This document shows positions 17,356 through 26,652 of a stretch of DNA of 64,000 bases, piece after piece. The stretch comes from Tardiphaga sp051811025 (GTDB lineage Bacteria; Pseudomonadota; Alphaproteobacteria; Rhizobiales; Xanthobacteraceae). Position 1 is the first letter of the stretch. Every line of letters begins with the position of its first letter. The stretch is taken from assembly GCF_051811025.1 (NCBI RefSeq), contig NZ_JBPWQE010000001.1, positions 4,960,001 through 5,024,000 on the forward strand. Reading direction: 5' to 3'. A model generated the notes under the pieces. That model was not told where the DNA came from and did no database searches. It saw only the letters and a list, made by a program, of their open reading frames with translations. The position numbers and the translations under genes are program-made.

Positions 17356-18681
17356 TCACTCTGCAGCAGCGGCGCGATGTCGTCCGCTCGCTGCACTCAG
17401 CATGAAGTCGGATACGCGCGGCACGATTTCAGATTTGAATCGCGATCCATTGAACACGCCGTAGTGTCCAACGCCCTTCTGAACGTAATGCACACGACGC
17501 TCATCGGGGATCGAACTGCACAACATATGCGTCGCTTCGGTCTGACCGAGACCCGAGATGTCGTCGTTCTCGCCTTCGACGGTCATCAGCGCAACGTTGA
17601 CGACCTTCGACGGATCAACAGGCTTGCCGCGATGGATCATCTCGCCCTTCGGCAATGCGTGTTTGACGAACACGGTATCGACCGTTTGCAGGTAATACTC
17701 TGCAGTCAGATCCATCACCGCGAGATACTCGTCGTAGAATTCGCGATGCTTGTCGACGAGGTCGCCATCGCCCTTCACGAGATTTTCGAACAGCTTCTTG
17801 TGCGCTTCCATGTGGCGGTCGCGGTTCATGCTGATGAAGCCGCTGAGCTGCAGGAAGCCCGGATAGACGTCGCGCATCACGCCTGGATGCGGAAACGGCA
17901 CCTTGGTGATGACGTTGTTGCGGAACCAATCCATGCCCTTTTCGGCCGCGAGATTGTTCACAGCGGTCGGATTGCGGCGCGTATCGATCGGGCCGCCCAT
18001 CAGCGTCATCGACAGTGGCACATAGGGATCGTTCTCGGCTTCCATCACCGACACGGCAGCAAGCACCGGCACGGCGGGCTGACAGACGGCGAGGACGTGG
18101 ACGTTGCCACCGAGCACGTGGAACATCTCGATCACATAGTCGATGTAGTCTTCGAGATCGAAGCGGCCGGCAGCCAATGGCACCTGACGCGCATCCGACC
18201 AGTCGGTGATGTAGACCTCATGGGTCGGGAGGAAGGCTTCGACGGTACCGCGCAGCAATGTCGCGTAGTGACCGGACATCGGCGCCACGATCAACACACG
18301 CGGCTGCGGTGCGCGCAACGGGCGCGGATGCTTGCGATCGAAATAGAGAAGACGGCAGAACGGCTTTTCCCACACCGAACGGATTTCGATCGGCGTGCGA
18401 ACGCCGTTCACGTCGGTATCGTACAGGCCCCATTCCGGCTTGCCATAGCGACGTGTGGTGCGCTCGAACAATTCGCAGCCCGCCGTCACCGACTTGCCGA
18501 ACTCGGTCCGCGAGAACGGATTCAGCGGATTCTGAAACAGCATCTTGGTAGCGTCTGTCATCGCGCGCGCCGGACTGAGCGACGCGTAGGCCATCTCATA
18601 CATCCAGTACATCGGAGTGGTCAGAGCCGGGCTCGTCTCGGACGGCAGGGCTGGCGGCCTGCCAAATTCACCTATCGGCAT
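17356..18681 (-). CDS. phaZ: Intracellular polyhydroxybutyrate depolymerase
   Basis: A 441-residue alpha/beta hydrolase that breaks down stored PHB granules in the cytoplasm. The nucleophile is a cysteine in the modified lipase box AVCQPAVP (Cys about 200), as in the Ralstonia-type PhaZ1 family. Other family blocks are PEWGLYDTDVNG, MSGHYATLLRGTV, YITDWSDARQVP and the C-terminal VEGENDDISG and GHYGVFNG, with the probable catalytic Asp and His. There is no signal peptide, so it acts on internal PHB. GTGAGGA precedes the ATG at 18681; a downstream ATG at 18612 lacks a ribosome site. No other PHB genes are in the window. Confidence 0.92.
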   Translation of the reverse strand: MPIGEFGRPPALPSETSPALTTPMYWMYEMAYASLSPARAMTDATKMLFQNPLNPFSRTEFGKSVTAGCELFERTTRRYGKPEWGLYDTDVNGVRTPIEIRSVWEKPFCRLLYFDRKHPRPLRAPQPRVLIVAPMSGHYATLLRGTVEAFLPTHEVYITDWSDARQVPLAAGRFDLEDYIDYVIEMFHVLGGNVHVLAVCQPAVPVLAAVSVMEAENDPYVPLSMTLMGGPIDTRRNPTAVNNLAAEKGMDWFRNNVITKVPFPHPGVMRDVYPGFLQLSGFISMNRDRHMEAHKKLFENLVKGDGDLVDKHREFYDEYLAVMDLTAEYYLQTVDTVFVKHALPKGEMIHRGKPVDPSKVVNVALMTVEGENDDISGLGQTEATHMLCSSIPDERRVHYVQKGVGHYGVFNGSRFKSEIVPRVSDFMLSAASGRHRAAAAE

Positions 18682-18817
18682 CTGTCCTCACTTGATTGGC
18701 GTCTGCTTTCGCACTGCAGTATATACTGGTGTCTGCGTAAGAAAGCGTCAATGCGCCGCATGCATGGCTTTCAGGCCATTGGCGGTAAAAACGGCGGTTA
18801 TCCCTTGATAAATGGTC

Positions 18818-19633
18818 TTATTCGCCGCCGGAGATCAGCGACCCGGCGCGCCTGGCGCTGTTCAAAAGCCCAAGAAATATCGCGAATGACACAATAAACA
18901 GCACCACATTGATGGCCAGCGCGGTCAACATCAGGTCAGCGCGGAAGGTGTGATCGAACAGCAGCGCCCGCATGCCCTCGAACACGTAGGTCGGCGGCAA
19001 GGCCCAGGCGACATATTGCAACCACATCGGCAGCACCGAGACAGGATAGTAGACGCAAGCCAGCGGCATCAGTCCGAACATCAGCGTCCAGACAAGGCTC
19101 TCGGCGCCGAGGCCGTAGCGCAGCACCAGACCTGACACGAAGACACCGAGCGACCAGCTGGTGAAGATCAGGTTGCAGAAGAACGCGATGAGCGGCAGGC
19201 CGAACGCGAACAGGTTGAAGTTGAAGAACATTGCGAGAATCACCATCGGGATGATGCCGATGGCGAGGCGGATGAGGCTCATGATCATCAGCGAGATCAG
19301 AAACTCGATCGGCTTCAGCGGGCTCATCATCAGGTTACCGAGATTGCGCGCCCACATTTCCTCGAGGAAGGAGATGGAGAAGCCAAGCTGGCCGCGAAAC
19401 AGGATGTCCCACAGGATCACCGCGCCGATCAGCGTGCCCCCCGCCTGGGCGAAGAACCCGGCATTCTGCGAGATGTAACTTTGCAGGAAGCCCCAGGTGA
19501 TGATCTGCAGCGCCGGCCAATAGACCAGCTCCAGCATGCGCGGCCACGACGACACCAATAGATACCAGTAACGAAGCACCATCGCATTGATGCGATGCAT
19601 GGCGATGCCGTGTGACCGCTCTACGAGGCTCAT
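18818..19633 (-). CDS. ABC-2 type transporter permease
   Basis: A 271-residue membrane protein with six predicted helices, belonging to the ABC-2 exporter permease superfamily (as in NodJ/DrrB-like proteins). Family features include LVSSWPRMLELVYWPALQ at the N terminus and a C-terminal MWLQYVAWALPPTYVFEGMRA block. Its start overlaps the end of the ATPase gene by four bases (ATGA), so the pair is translationally coupled and forms one exporter. The substrate cannot be deduced; no nodulation genes are nearby to support a NodIJ role. Confidence 0.88.
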   Translation of the reverse strand: MSLVERSHGIAMHRINAMVLRYWYLLVSSWPRMLELVYWPALQIITWGFLQSYISQNAGFFAQAGGTLIGAVILWDILFRGQLGFSISFLEEMWARNLGNLMMSPLKPIEFLISLMIMSLIRLAIGIIPMVILAMFFNFNLFAFGLPLIAFFCNLIFTSWSLGVFVSGLVLRYGLGAESLVWTLMFGLMPLACVYYPVSVLPMWLQYVAWALPPTYVFEGMRALLFDHTFRADLMLTALAINVVLFIVSFAIFLGLLNSARRAGSLISGGE

Positions 19634-20424
19634 GGCGCCTGCTCCCGGTCGCGACCGCGCGCGACGTCGAGGAACACCTCTTCCAGCGTCGTACGGTTAT
19701 AGCGCAGCAGGATCTGCTCCGGGCTGTCGTCGTCCTCAATCCGGCCCTTCTTCATGATGATGACGCGGTCGCATAGCCGCTCGACTTCCAGCATGTTGTG
19801 CGAGGCTAGGAGGATCGTAGCGTTATGGCCCCTGCGATAGGTCTCGATATGTCGCCTGATCCAGTCGGCCGTATCCGGGTCGAGCGACGCCGTCGGCTCA
19901 TCGAGCAGCAACAGCTCCGGCTCGTTGATCAGCGCCTTGGCAAGCGCGACACGGGTTTTCTGGCCTGCGGAGAGCTTGCCGCTGGCGCGGTCGAGAAAAT
20001 CCTTGAGATCGAGGTCTTCAGCCAGTTGCGCGATGCGGCCCTTGAGGTCCGGCACGGCATAGAGTTTTCCGAACACGGTGAGGTTTTGCCGGACCGTGAG
20101 CCGCATCGGCATATCGACGTAAGGGCTTTCAAAATTCATCCGGCCGAGTACTTCGGCTGATTGCGCCGGCATCGCGCAGCCGAGCACCGAGACCTTGCCC
20201 GAGGTCGGCAGCGTCAGCCCCATGATCATGGCGATGGTGGTGGTCTTGCCAGCGCCATTGCCGCCCAGGAGGCCGGTGATGCTGCCGCGCGCGATCTTGA
20301 ACGAGATGTCGTCCACGGCGCGGTTGGTCTTGTAGAATTTGACGAGATGAGCGACGTCGATCGCCGCCGCAGCACTGCGATCAACCGTCGCCGCATGACC
20401 TGACTTGGTGTCTTCAATCGTCAT
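19630..20424 (-). CDS. ABC transporter ATP-binding protein, exporter type
   Basis: ATPase subunit of the exporter formed with the overlapping permease. Walker A is GGNGAGKTT, the signature motif is LSAGQKTRVAL (Ala in place of the usual second Gly), Walker B is LLLLDEPTASLDP, and the switch His is in LLASHNMLEVERLCD. The start is uncertain: ATG 20424, preceded by GGAACGG, gives 264 residues, while ATGs at 20445 and 20508 are also in frame. It is divergent from the RegB-like kinase gene, with about 110 bases between them. Confidence 0.9.
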   Translation of the reverse strand: MTIEDTKSGHAATVDRSAAAAIDVAHLVKFYKTNRAVDDISFKIARGSITGLLGGNGAGKTTTIAMIMGLTLPTSGKVSVLGCAMPAQSAEVLGRMNFESPYVDMPMRLTVRQNLTVFGKLYAVPDLKGRIAQLAEDLDLKDFLDRASGKLSAGQKTRVALAKALINEPELLLLDEPTASLDPDTADWIRRHIETYRRGHNATILLASHNMLEVERLCDRVIIMKKGRIEDDDSPEQILLRYNRTTLEEVFLDVARGRDREQAP

Positions 20425-20533
20425 TGCTGCCGTTCCATGCGGCATTGTGGCGGCGAAGGCAAGCTTGGGCGCTTCAAGTGGCCGCAGCCCGCATGGGTTT
20501 GTGGTCATCGCCCGGGGCGTCTAATGTCCTGAT

Positions 20534-21850
20534 ATGACCGATATTTCCGCCTCCGACTTTCGCCAGCCGCGCCGTTATGTTCGTCTCGACACGATCCTGC
20601 GTTTGCGCTGGCTTGCTGCGCTCGGCCAGTTGGCGGCGATCTTCGTCGTGGTGCAGGGCCTTGAATACGACGTCGCGATCATTCCCTGCGTGACGATCAT
20701 CGGCCTGTCGGCAACCCTCAATCTCGTGCTGCAGACGCTGTTCAATCCGGTCCACCGGTTGGAACCGCTCTTCGCAGCGGCCCTGCTCGCGCTCAATATC
20801 ATCGAGCTCGCAGGCCTGCTCTACTGCACCGGCGGATTGCAAAATCCGTTCTCGTTCCTGTTTCTGGCGCCGGTGCTGATCTCGGCGACGGCATTGCCGA
20901 CGCGTTTCACCATCGCGCTCGGCGTTCTCGCGGCAGCCTCTGCCACCGTGCTGGCCTTCTTTCATCTGCCGTTACCGTGGGACTCCGCAGAACCGCTGGT
21001 GCTGCCGCAGATCTATCTGCTTGGTGTCTGGTTCTCGATCCTGACCGCCATCGGCGTAACCAGCCTCTATGCGTTTCAGGTCACCGAGGAAGCCCGCAAG
21101 CTTTCGGACGCGCTTGCCGCCACCGAACTGGTGCTGACGCGCGAGCAGCATTTGACCCAGATCGACGGTCTCGCCGCCGCTGCCGCGCATGAATTGGGCA
21201 CGCCGCTCTCGACCATCTTCCTGATCTCCCGGGAGCTTGAGAAGAACATCCACAACAACCCGGAACTCGCCGACGACCTGAAGACCGTCCGCGAACAAGC
21301 GCAACGCTGCCGCGAGATTCTGTCCAAGATCACGCAGCTGAATTCGAGCGGCGCACCATTCGACCGCATGCCACTCTCGCAGCTGATCGAGGAAGCCGTG
21401 GCGCCGCATCGCGACTTTGGCATTGCCATCAAGATACGTATCGCCGTCGCCAATGCGCCCGAACCGGCCGGCATGCGCAATCCGGCGATCCTCTATGGCG
21501 TCGGCAACATTCTGGAGAATGCGGTCGATTTCGCGCGGGAGCAGGTCGAAGTGAACGCCTGGTGGAATGCGGAAAGTATCGTGATCTCGATCTCGGACGA
21601 CGGCCCGGGCATTCCGCCGGACCTGCTGAAGCGGATCGGCGAGCCCTATCTGTCGCGCCGGCGCCCCGCCGAGGAGGGCGAACATCGCGGCCTCGGCCTC
21701 GGCGTATTCATTGCGCGCACGCTGCTGGAGCGCACCGGCGCCAGAGTCACCTTCAGCAATCGTGTCTTTCCGGATCACGGCGCGGTGGTGCAGATCTCAT
21801 GGCCGCGCGACGCGTTCGAGACTGCGGACCAATTGGCCGATGTGGACTGA
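20534..21850 (+). CDS. RegB/PrrB/ActS-family redox-sensing histidine kinase
   Basis: A 438-residue membrane histidine kinase. Six helices cover residues 20-185, with the quinone-binding type loop GGLQNPF (100-106). The H box is AAAAHELGTPLS (His219), and a cysteine in QRCREIL (about 259) sits where RegB has its redox-active Cys. The ATPase domain has GNILENAVDFA and DDGPGIP. The family activates photosynthesis, nitrogen fixation or respiratory genes through the partner regulator RegA/RegR. That gene is normally adjacent, but none is found here; the next gene is an unrelated LON/Clp_N fusion. Sensor identity is strong, while the regulon is unknown. Confidence 0.88.
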   Translation: MTDISASDFRQPRRYVRLDTILRLRWLAALGQLAAIFVVVQGLEYDVAIIPCVTIIGLSATLNLVLQTLFNPVHRLEPLFAAALLALNIIELAGLLYCTGGLQNPFSFLFLAPVLISATALPTRFTIALGVLAAASATVLAFFHLPLPWDSAEPLVLPQIYLLGVWFSILTAIGVTSLYAFQVTEEARKLSDALAATELVLTREQHLTQIDGLAAAAAHELGTPLSTIFLISRELEKNIHNNPELADDLKTVREQAQRCREILSKITQLNSSGAPFDRMPLSQLIEEAVAPHRDFGIAIKIRIAVANAPEPAGMRNPAILYGVGNILENAVDFAREQVEVNAWWNAESIVISISDDGPGIPPDLLKRIGEPYLSRRRPAEEGEHRGLGLGVFIARTLLERTGARVTFSNRVFPDHGAVVQISWPRDAFETADQLADVD

Positions 21851-22071
21851 TACAAGTCTCACTACCGCGTGAAGGCAGCCGACAGTTGCACCTCATTGAC
21901 AGCTAGACGCCTTTGAGCCAATTTTATCTTGGTTGATACGACCTGCCGGTTGCGCCCTGAACGGGACGGTGAACGTATCACTTCCTTTGCCGACACCCTT
22001 TGTCCGAGCGACCGGGTCAGCAACGCAACCACCTGATGCCTCCTGGTTCGCTCATGCAAAGGACGAAACAG

Positions 22072-23295
22072 ATGCGCGATTTTCGCGATGCAAAGGCTAT
22101 GGCGCAGTCCCTGCGCGAAAACCTCGCCACCAAAGCCGTCACGATTAGTCACAGCGAAAGCCTGGAGTTGATATCAAGGATATTGGGTGTCGCTGACTGG
22201 AATACCTTGTCGGCGATGCTGCAGGTCGGTCGACCTTTGCCAGAAGTGCCGACTATCAAACTTCAAACCGGAATATCAAGCTACCCGGCCATTCCGCTGA
22301 GAGATCTCGTTCCATTCCCGACAGCGACCTACCCGCTTTTTGTCGGACGGGAGAAAACAATACTCGCTCTGAAAGATGCCTTCGCGCGACAGCGAGAGGT
22401 CGTGCTTGCTATTCAAAAGAACGAAACTGTTGACGAACCTGGCTTCGAGGACATCTACGACATCGGCGTTCTCGCCCAGTTGCTTGAAATTCAAAGGCTT
22501 GATGGCGGCACGCTCAGGGTTCTGGCACAGGGACGTCAACGCGTCGTGATTCAGCGTTTCGTAGACGAGACCGGCTCGTATAGAGCCGATGTTACAGGCG
22601 TGAGTGAGGGTCCTATTCCCGATGAGCCCGAACTGATCCAGCAGGCAGTCAAACGGTTCGAGAGCTACGTTTCGGCTCACAACATACGCGTGCCACCGAT
22701 TTGGCCGCCGCTGGAGAGAACCCTCGATCCCGGACGGGTTGCCGACGTCATCGCCTCGCATATCGTCCTGCCGATCAGCGAAAAGCAGAAGCTGCTGGCG
22801 ACCCTCGATCCAGTGAAGAGGCTGAAAAGCGCCGACGCCCTTATCGACCTCTCGACGCTGCCGCTTTCGCCCGCGCTTCACGCGACACGGCGACGCGCTA
22901 TCGAATATGCCGACCAGAGAGGTCATCAATATGCAACGTTGGAGCACCTGTTACTTGCACTGGTCGACGACGCCGATGCCGCGGCGGTGCTGCGGGATTG
23001 CAATGCCGATTTCGGCACGTTGAAAGCCGACCTGATCCGCTACCTCGATAAGGAACTGAAAAATCTCATGATCGAGACCGGCAAGAATGGCCAGCCGACG
23101 GCAGCATTTGTACGTGTGTCTCAGCGTGCTGCAGTTCACGCGCAGGAGCTTGGCTGGTCTGAAGTGAAAGGGTCAAACACCCTGCTGGCCATCTTTCCCG
23201 AAACAAGAAGTCCGGCTGTCCGCCTGCTGAGCGGACAAGGCATCACCCAGAAACTGGTCGCTGCCTCGATCACTGGAGCCACAGGATCGGTCTGA
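22072..23295 (+). CDS. Glyoxalase_8-like / LON N-domain / Clp_N fusion without ATPase
   Basis: About 407 residues in three parts. Residues 1-50 (FRDAKAMAQSLRENL, SHSESLELISRILGVADWN) resemble the small glyoxalase-related domain often found before stress proteins. Residues 70-260 look like a Lon substrate-binding domain (IPLRDLVPFPTATYPLFVGR, LRVLAQGRQRVVI). Residues 280-400 look like two Clp N repeats (ALHATRRRAIEYADQRGHQY, LEHLLLALVDD). No Walker motif or protease domain follows, so it may deliver or recognise substrates for a separate AAA+ protease. AAAGGA eight bases before the ATG at 22072 sets the start; ATGs further upstream are weaker. Domain calls are from memory of motifs and need a profile search. 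Confidence 0.72.
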   Translation: MRDFRDAKAMAQSLRENLATKAVTISHSESLELISRILGVADWNTLSAMLQVGRPLPEVPTIKLQTGISSYPAIPLRDLVPFPTATYPLFVGREKTILALKDAFARQREVVLAIQKNETVDEPGFEDIYDIGVLAQLLEIQRLDGGTLRVLAQGRQRVVIQRFVDETGSYRADVTGVSEGPIPDEPELIQQAVKRFESYVSAHNIRVPPIWPPLERTLDPGRVADVIASHIVLPISEKQKLLATLDPVKRLKSADALIDLSTLPLSPALHATRRRAIEYADQRGHQYATLEHLLLALVDDADAAAVLRDCNADFGTLKADLIRYLDKELKNLMIETGKNGQPTAAFVRVSQRAAVHAQELGWSEVKGSNTLLAIFPETRSPAVRLLSGQGITQKLVAASITGATGSV

Positions 23296-23330
23296 CGACG
23301 TCCGGACATCTCAACGTGTCGTTCACAAAT

Positions 23331-23363
23331 GCCGGCTTGGGCGATGATGATCGCCCGGCCGGC
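23331..23363. terminator. Hairpin between convergent genes
   Basis: gccgg-cttgggcgat and atcgcccggccggc form a long imperfect GC stem around a gatg loop, between two converging genes. It could stop transcription from either side, but lacks a T run. Confidence 0.4.
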
Positions 23364-23383
23364 GAGTATGTGATGCGCCTTGG

Positions 23384-24622
23384 TTAGACTGCAGGATCGG
23401 GAAACACCGCAGCCTGCTGCATCGCACGGCGCTTGACGAAACCCGCCATGACTAGCGCCACCAGGCCGAGAATGACGGGCGGGAAGACCACGGCATTCAC
23501 GGTGGGCCAGCCATAATTCGCCAGCAACTGGCCGGACGAGAACGAACCAACCGCCATCAGGCCGAACACCAGGAAGTCGTTGAAGGCCTGCACCTTATTG
23601 CGCTCCTGCGGCCGATGGGTCTCCAGCACCAGTGCGGAGGCGCCGATGAAGCCGAAATTCCAGCCGATGCCCAGCACCACGAGACAGATCCAGAAATGCA
23701 TCGCGCTGATGCCGGCGATGCCGATCACGGCAGCGATCGCCTCCAGCGCCAGACCTGCGGCCACGACCTTCGACGCGCCAAAGCGCGCGATCAGCGCCCC
23801 CGTGAAGAAGCTCGGCCCGTACATCGCCACGATGTGCCACTGCAGGCCGAAATTGGAATCGCTCAGCGTCAGCCCGCAAAGCTTCATCGCCAGCGGCGCC
23901 GAGGTCATCACGAGATTCATCATCGAATAGGACACCACGCCGCAAATCGCGGCGGCGACGAAGCGCGGTTGCCGCACGATCTCCAGCAGCGGCCGGCCAC
24001 CATGCATGTCCGCGGGCGCAGGTTTCGGTGCATCCACGGTCGAGAGCAAAGCCATCGCGATCAGGGCAACCACCGCCTGCGCCGCGAAGCTCGCGGCAAA
24101 CAGATAGGGCGACCAGATATCCATGGTCCATTGCACGAGCTGCGGGCCAAGCACGCCGGCGAATACGCCGCCGGCCATCACCCACGAGACAGCTTTCGGG
24201 CGATAGGTCGGGCTGGCGCCATCCGCCGCCGCGAACCGATAGGACTGCGCGACAGCGCCGTAGAAGCCGCCGAAGAACGTCGCGCAGCAGAACAGGGCAA
24301 ATGATGCTTTCAGGATCGCGATTGCGCCGAGCAGGCCGCAAAGTGCTCCTGCGCCGCTGCCGATGATGAAGGCGACGCGGCGGCCATAGGCGCGGGAGAT
24401 CATACCAACCGGCAACGTTCCGCAGGCAAGGCCGACAACATAGACCGAGATCGGCACCGTCGCGAGCGACACGCTCGGCGCCAGCGTCGCGCCGACAATG
24501 GCGCCGGTGGCGAAGATGACCGCCGAATTGGCGCCGCCAAGCGCCTGCGCTGCCGCCAGCCTGATCACGTTGGAACGTGCGCGCGCGTCATCGTGAATCT
24601 CTGGGGTAGCCGCGTCGATCAT
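23384..24622 (-). CDS. MFS transporter
   Basis: A 412-residue major facilitator with twelve predicted helices. The conserved loop between helices 2 and 3 reads GMISRAYGRRVAFIIG, a variant of the MFS motif GxLaDrxGrkxxl. Substrate cannot be predicted from the sequence. No regulator or enzyme gene is joined to it; the convergent neighbour is the LON/Clp_N fusion and the gene upstream is a DUF938 gene on the same strand, 114 bases away. The start is at MIDAATPEIHDD with a poor ribosome site, so a nearby start is possible. Confidence 0.85.
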   Translation of the reverse strand: MIDAATPEIHDDARARSNVIRLAAAQALGGANSAVIFATGAIVGATLAPSVSLATVPISVYVVGLACGTLPVGMISRAYGRRVAFIIGSGAGALCGLLGAIAILKASFALFCCATFFGGFYGAVAQSYRFAAADGASPTYRPKAVSWVMAGGVFAGVLGPQLVQWTMDIWSPYLFAASFAAQAVVALIAMALLSTVDAPKPAPADMHGGRPLLEIVRQPRFVAAAICGVVSYSMMNLVMTSAPLAMKLCGLTLSDSNFGLQWHIVAMYGPSFFTGALIARFGASKVVAAGLALEAIAAVIGIAGISAMHFWICLVVLGIGWNFGFIGASALVLETHRPQERNKVQAFNDFLVFGLMAVGSFSSGQLLANYGWPTVNAVVFPPVILGLVALVMAGFVKRRAMQQAAVFPDPAV

Positions 24623-24736
24623 GGGGAAATCCGCCCGGATGTGGCCCGGTTCGTCCCGGGGCCTTTATTCGCCATGACTATGACAACCGCCCCGCGGCAG
24701 ATCAACACACGCCAGCGCGCACGCACCATGCACCGA

Positions 24737-25417
24737 TCAGACGAGAGACTGGGCGAAGACCAGAATCAGATTGTTGGCCGGCATCTCGATGACCTCTGCC
24801 AGTCGAAGGCCGACGCCCTGCGCGACCCGCTCCAGCTCCTCGACATCGCGTACACCCCATTCAGGATTACCGTCGCGCAGGCTGGTATCGAACACGGCAT
24901 TGCTCACGGCCGTATGTTTGCCGCCGCGCTTGAACGGGCCATAGATAAAGAGACGTCCATCCGGCCGCAGATATTTTGCAGCGCCCCCGATCAAACCTTC
25001 GGCGACGGGCCAGGGTGCGATGTGAACGACATTGGCGCAGAACACTGCGAGCAACGCGGCCGGGCCGTTGCCGTTCTCCATCTCCGGGCACCATGCGGGA
25101 TCCAAGAGATCGATCCGTAGCGGCGGCCTGACATTCGTCAATTGCGCATGGGTGCGCCAGGCGGCGATGCTTTTGAGATGGGCGTCGTTGAGGTCGCTCG
25201 GCCACCAGGTGATGTCGGGCGTTTGTCCAGCGAAGTGAATGACATGCTGGCCGGTGCCGCTACCGACTTCCACAACATCGCCGCAAGACTGCTGCAGGAA
25301 AGTCGCAAGAACCCGCCAGATCGCCTCGTGGTTGCGATGGAAAGCTGCGGCATCGAGCCGGCCATCATCTTCCACGCGCCGGCCATCCCGACCGAACTCG
25401 ACCACATATTCCGCCAT
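24737..25417 (-). CDS. DUF938 SAM-dependent methyltransferase-like protein
   Basis: A 226-residue protein of the DUF938 family, class I methyltransferase fold. The SAM-binding glycine loop reads VVEVGSGTGQHVIHFA, and the central block LLAVFCANVVHIAPWPVAEGL and LFIYGPFKRGGKHT are typical of the family. Its methyl acceptor is unknown. GTGAGGG lies six bases before the ATG. It diverges from the persulfide dioxygenase gene, with 145 bases of shared promoter space. Confidence 0.85.
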   Translation of the reverse strand: MAEYVVEFGRDGRRVEDDGRLDAAAFHRNHEAIWRVLATFLQQSCGDVVEVGSGTGQHVIHFAGQTPDITWWPSDLNDAHLKSIAAWRTHAQLTNVRPPLRIDLLDPAWCPEMENGNGPAALLAVFCANVVHIAPWPVAEGLIGGAAKYLRPDGRLFIYGPFKRGGKHTAVSNAVFDTSLRDGNPEWGVRDVEELERVAQGVGLRLAEVIEMPANNLILVFAQSLV

Positions 25418-25562
25418 CAGGCCCTCACTGCTGCGGGCAGTATCCCGAAGTTGCGTTCACGAACAAGAGAAAAAAGAGGTCGTCCAAACGCAGCCAAATG
25501 GGTTAATATTCTGACGAATACCCGATCTGAAGAAGGATCGACCACGCAGAATTGGTGCGCCC

Positions 25563-26603
25563 ATGATCTTCCGTCAGCTGTTCGACAGTGTGTCCGGCAC
25601 ATATAGCTATCTGCTTGCCAGCCGCCACGGCGGCGAGGCACTGATCCTCGATCCTGTCCTGGAAAAGGTCGATCGCTATTGCCAGTTGCTGCGCGAGCTC
25701 GACCTGAAGCTCGTGAAGGCAGTCGATACGCATCTTCATGCAGACCACGTCACCGGCCTCGCCGAACTGCGCGACCGCACCCATTGCGTCACCATCATGG
25801 GCGATCAGAGCAAGGCCGACGTCGTCGCCATGCGCGTCAGCGACGGCGACAAAGTGACGATCGAAGGCGTCGAGCTCGACGTGATGTATACGCCCGGCCA
25901 CACCGATGACTCCTACAGCTATCTGATGGGCGACCGCGTCTTCACCGGCGACACGCTGCTGATCCGCGGCACCGGCCGCACCGATTTCCAGAACGGCAGC
26001 GCGCGGGCGCAGTATGATTCACTGTTCAATCGCCTGCTCAAGCTGCCGGACGAGACGATGGTGTTCCCTGCGCACGACTACAAGGGCGACACCGTCAGCA
26101 CCATCGGCGAAGAGAAGCGCTACAATCCGCGCCTGCAGGTGAAGTCCGTGGAGGACTACATCGAGCTGATGAGCAAGCTCAACCTGCCGAACCCGAAGCT
26201 GATGGATGTGGTCATCCCGGCCAATATGAAGGTCGGGCTGAAGCCCGACGCACTGAAGAAGCAAGGCCTGGCGCTGTCTCCGCGGGAGGCCATTGCTCAT
26301 CTCGGCGATCCCGCCATCCTGCTGGTTGACCTGCGCGAGAGCGGCGAGCGCGCCAAGCACGGCGTGCTCGCGGGCGCGCTGCATGCGCCCTACCCGTCGA
26401 TATCGGACAGCCTCAAGCCCGGCGGCATGTTGCGCGAGGTGGCCACTGCCACCAAGCGCCGCATCGTGTTCTTCTGCGCCTTCGGCGAACGCTCGGCCAT
26501 GGCGGTCACTGCCGCGAAGGATGCGGGGATCGACAATGCCGCGCATCTGGACGGCGGCATCTATGCGTGGAAGAAAGCTGGCGGCCCGGTGCTGGCTGCA
26601 TGA
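25563..26603 (+). CDS. Persulfide dioxygenase with C-terminal rhodanese domain
   Basis: A 346-residue two-domain sulfur enzyme. The N-terminal metallo-beta-lactamase-fold domain (1-230) has THLHADHVTG, GHTDDSYSY, FTGDTLLIRGTGRTDFQ and FPAHDYKG, matching ETHE1/Blh-type iron persulfide dioxygenases that oxidise glutathione persulfide to sulfite. The C-terminal rhodanese domain (about 240-346) has the active-site loop FCAFGERS with its cysteine and could pass sulfur to or from glutathione. Fusion of the two is known in bacteria. It would protect the cell from sulfide and persulfides. No regulator such as BigR is adjacent. Confidence 0.88.
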   Translation: MIFRQLFDSVSGTYSYLLASRHGGEALILDPVLEKVDRYCQLLRELDLKLVKAVDTHLHADHVTGLAELRDRTHCVTIMGDQSKADVVAMRVSDGDKVTIEGVELDVMYTPGHTDDSYSYLMGDRVFTGDTLLIRGTGRTDFQNGSARAQYDSLFNRLLKLPDETMVFPAHDYKGDTVSTIGEEKRYNPRLQVKSVEDYIELMSKLNLPNPKLMDVVIPANMKVGLKPDALKKQGLALSPREAIAHLGDPAILLVDLRESGERAKHGVLAGALHAPYPSISDSLKPGGMLREVATATKRRIVFFCAFGERSAMAVTAAKDAGIDNAAHLDGGIYAWKKAGGPVLAA

Positions 26604-26652
26604 TATAGCGAGCAAGGCGGACCAACCCGCCACTCGACAGGGGGAGACTACA

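Noticed and set aside
17377..18897. 506-residue plus-strand frame opposite phaZ
   Set aside because: His/Arg-rich antisense frame with no conserved domain.
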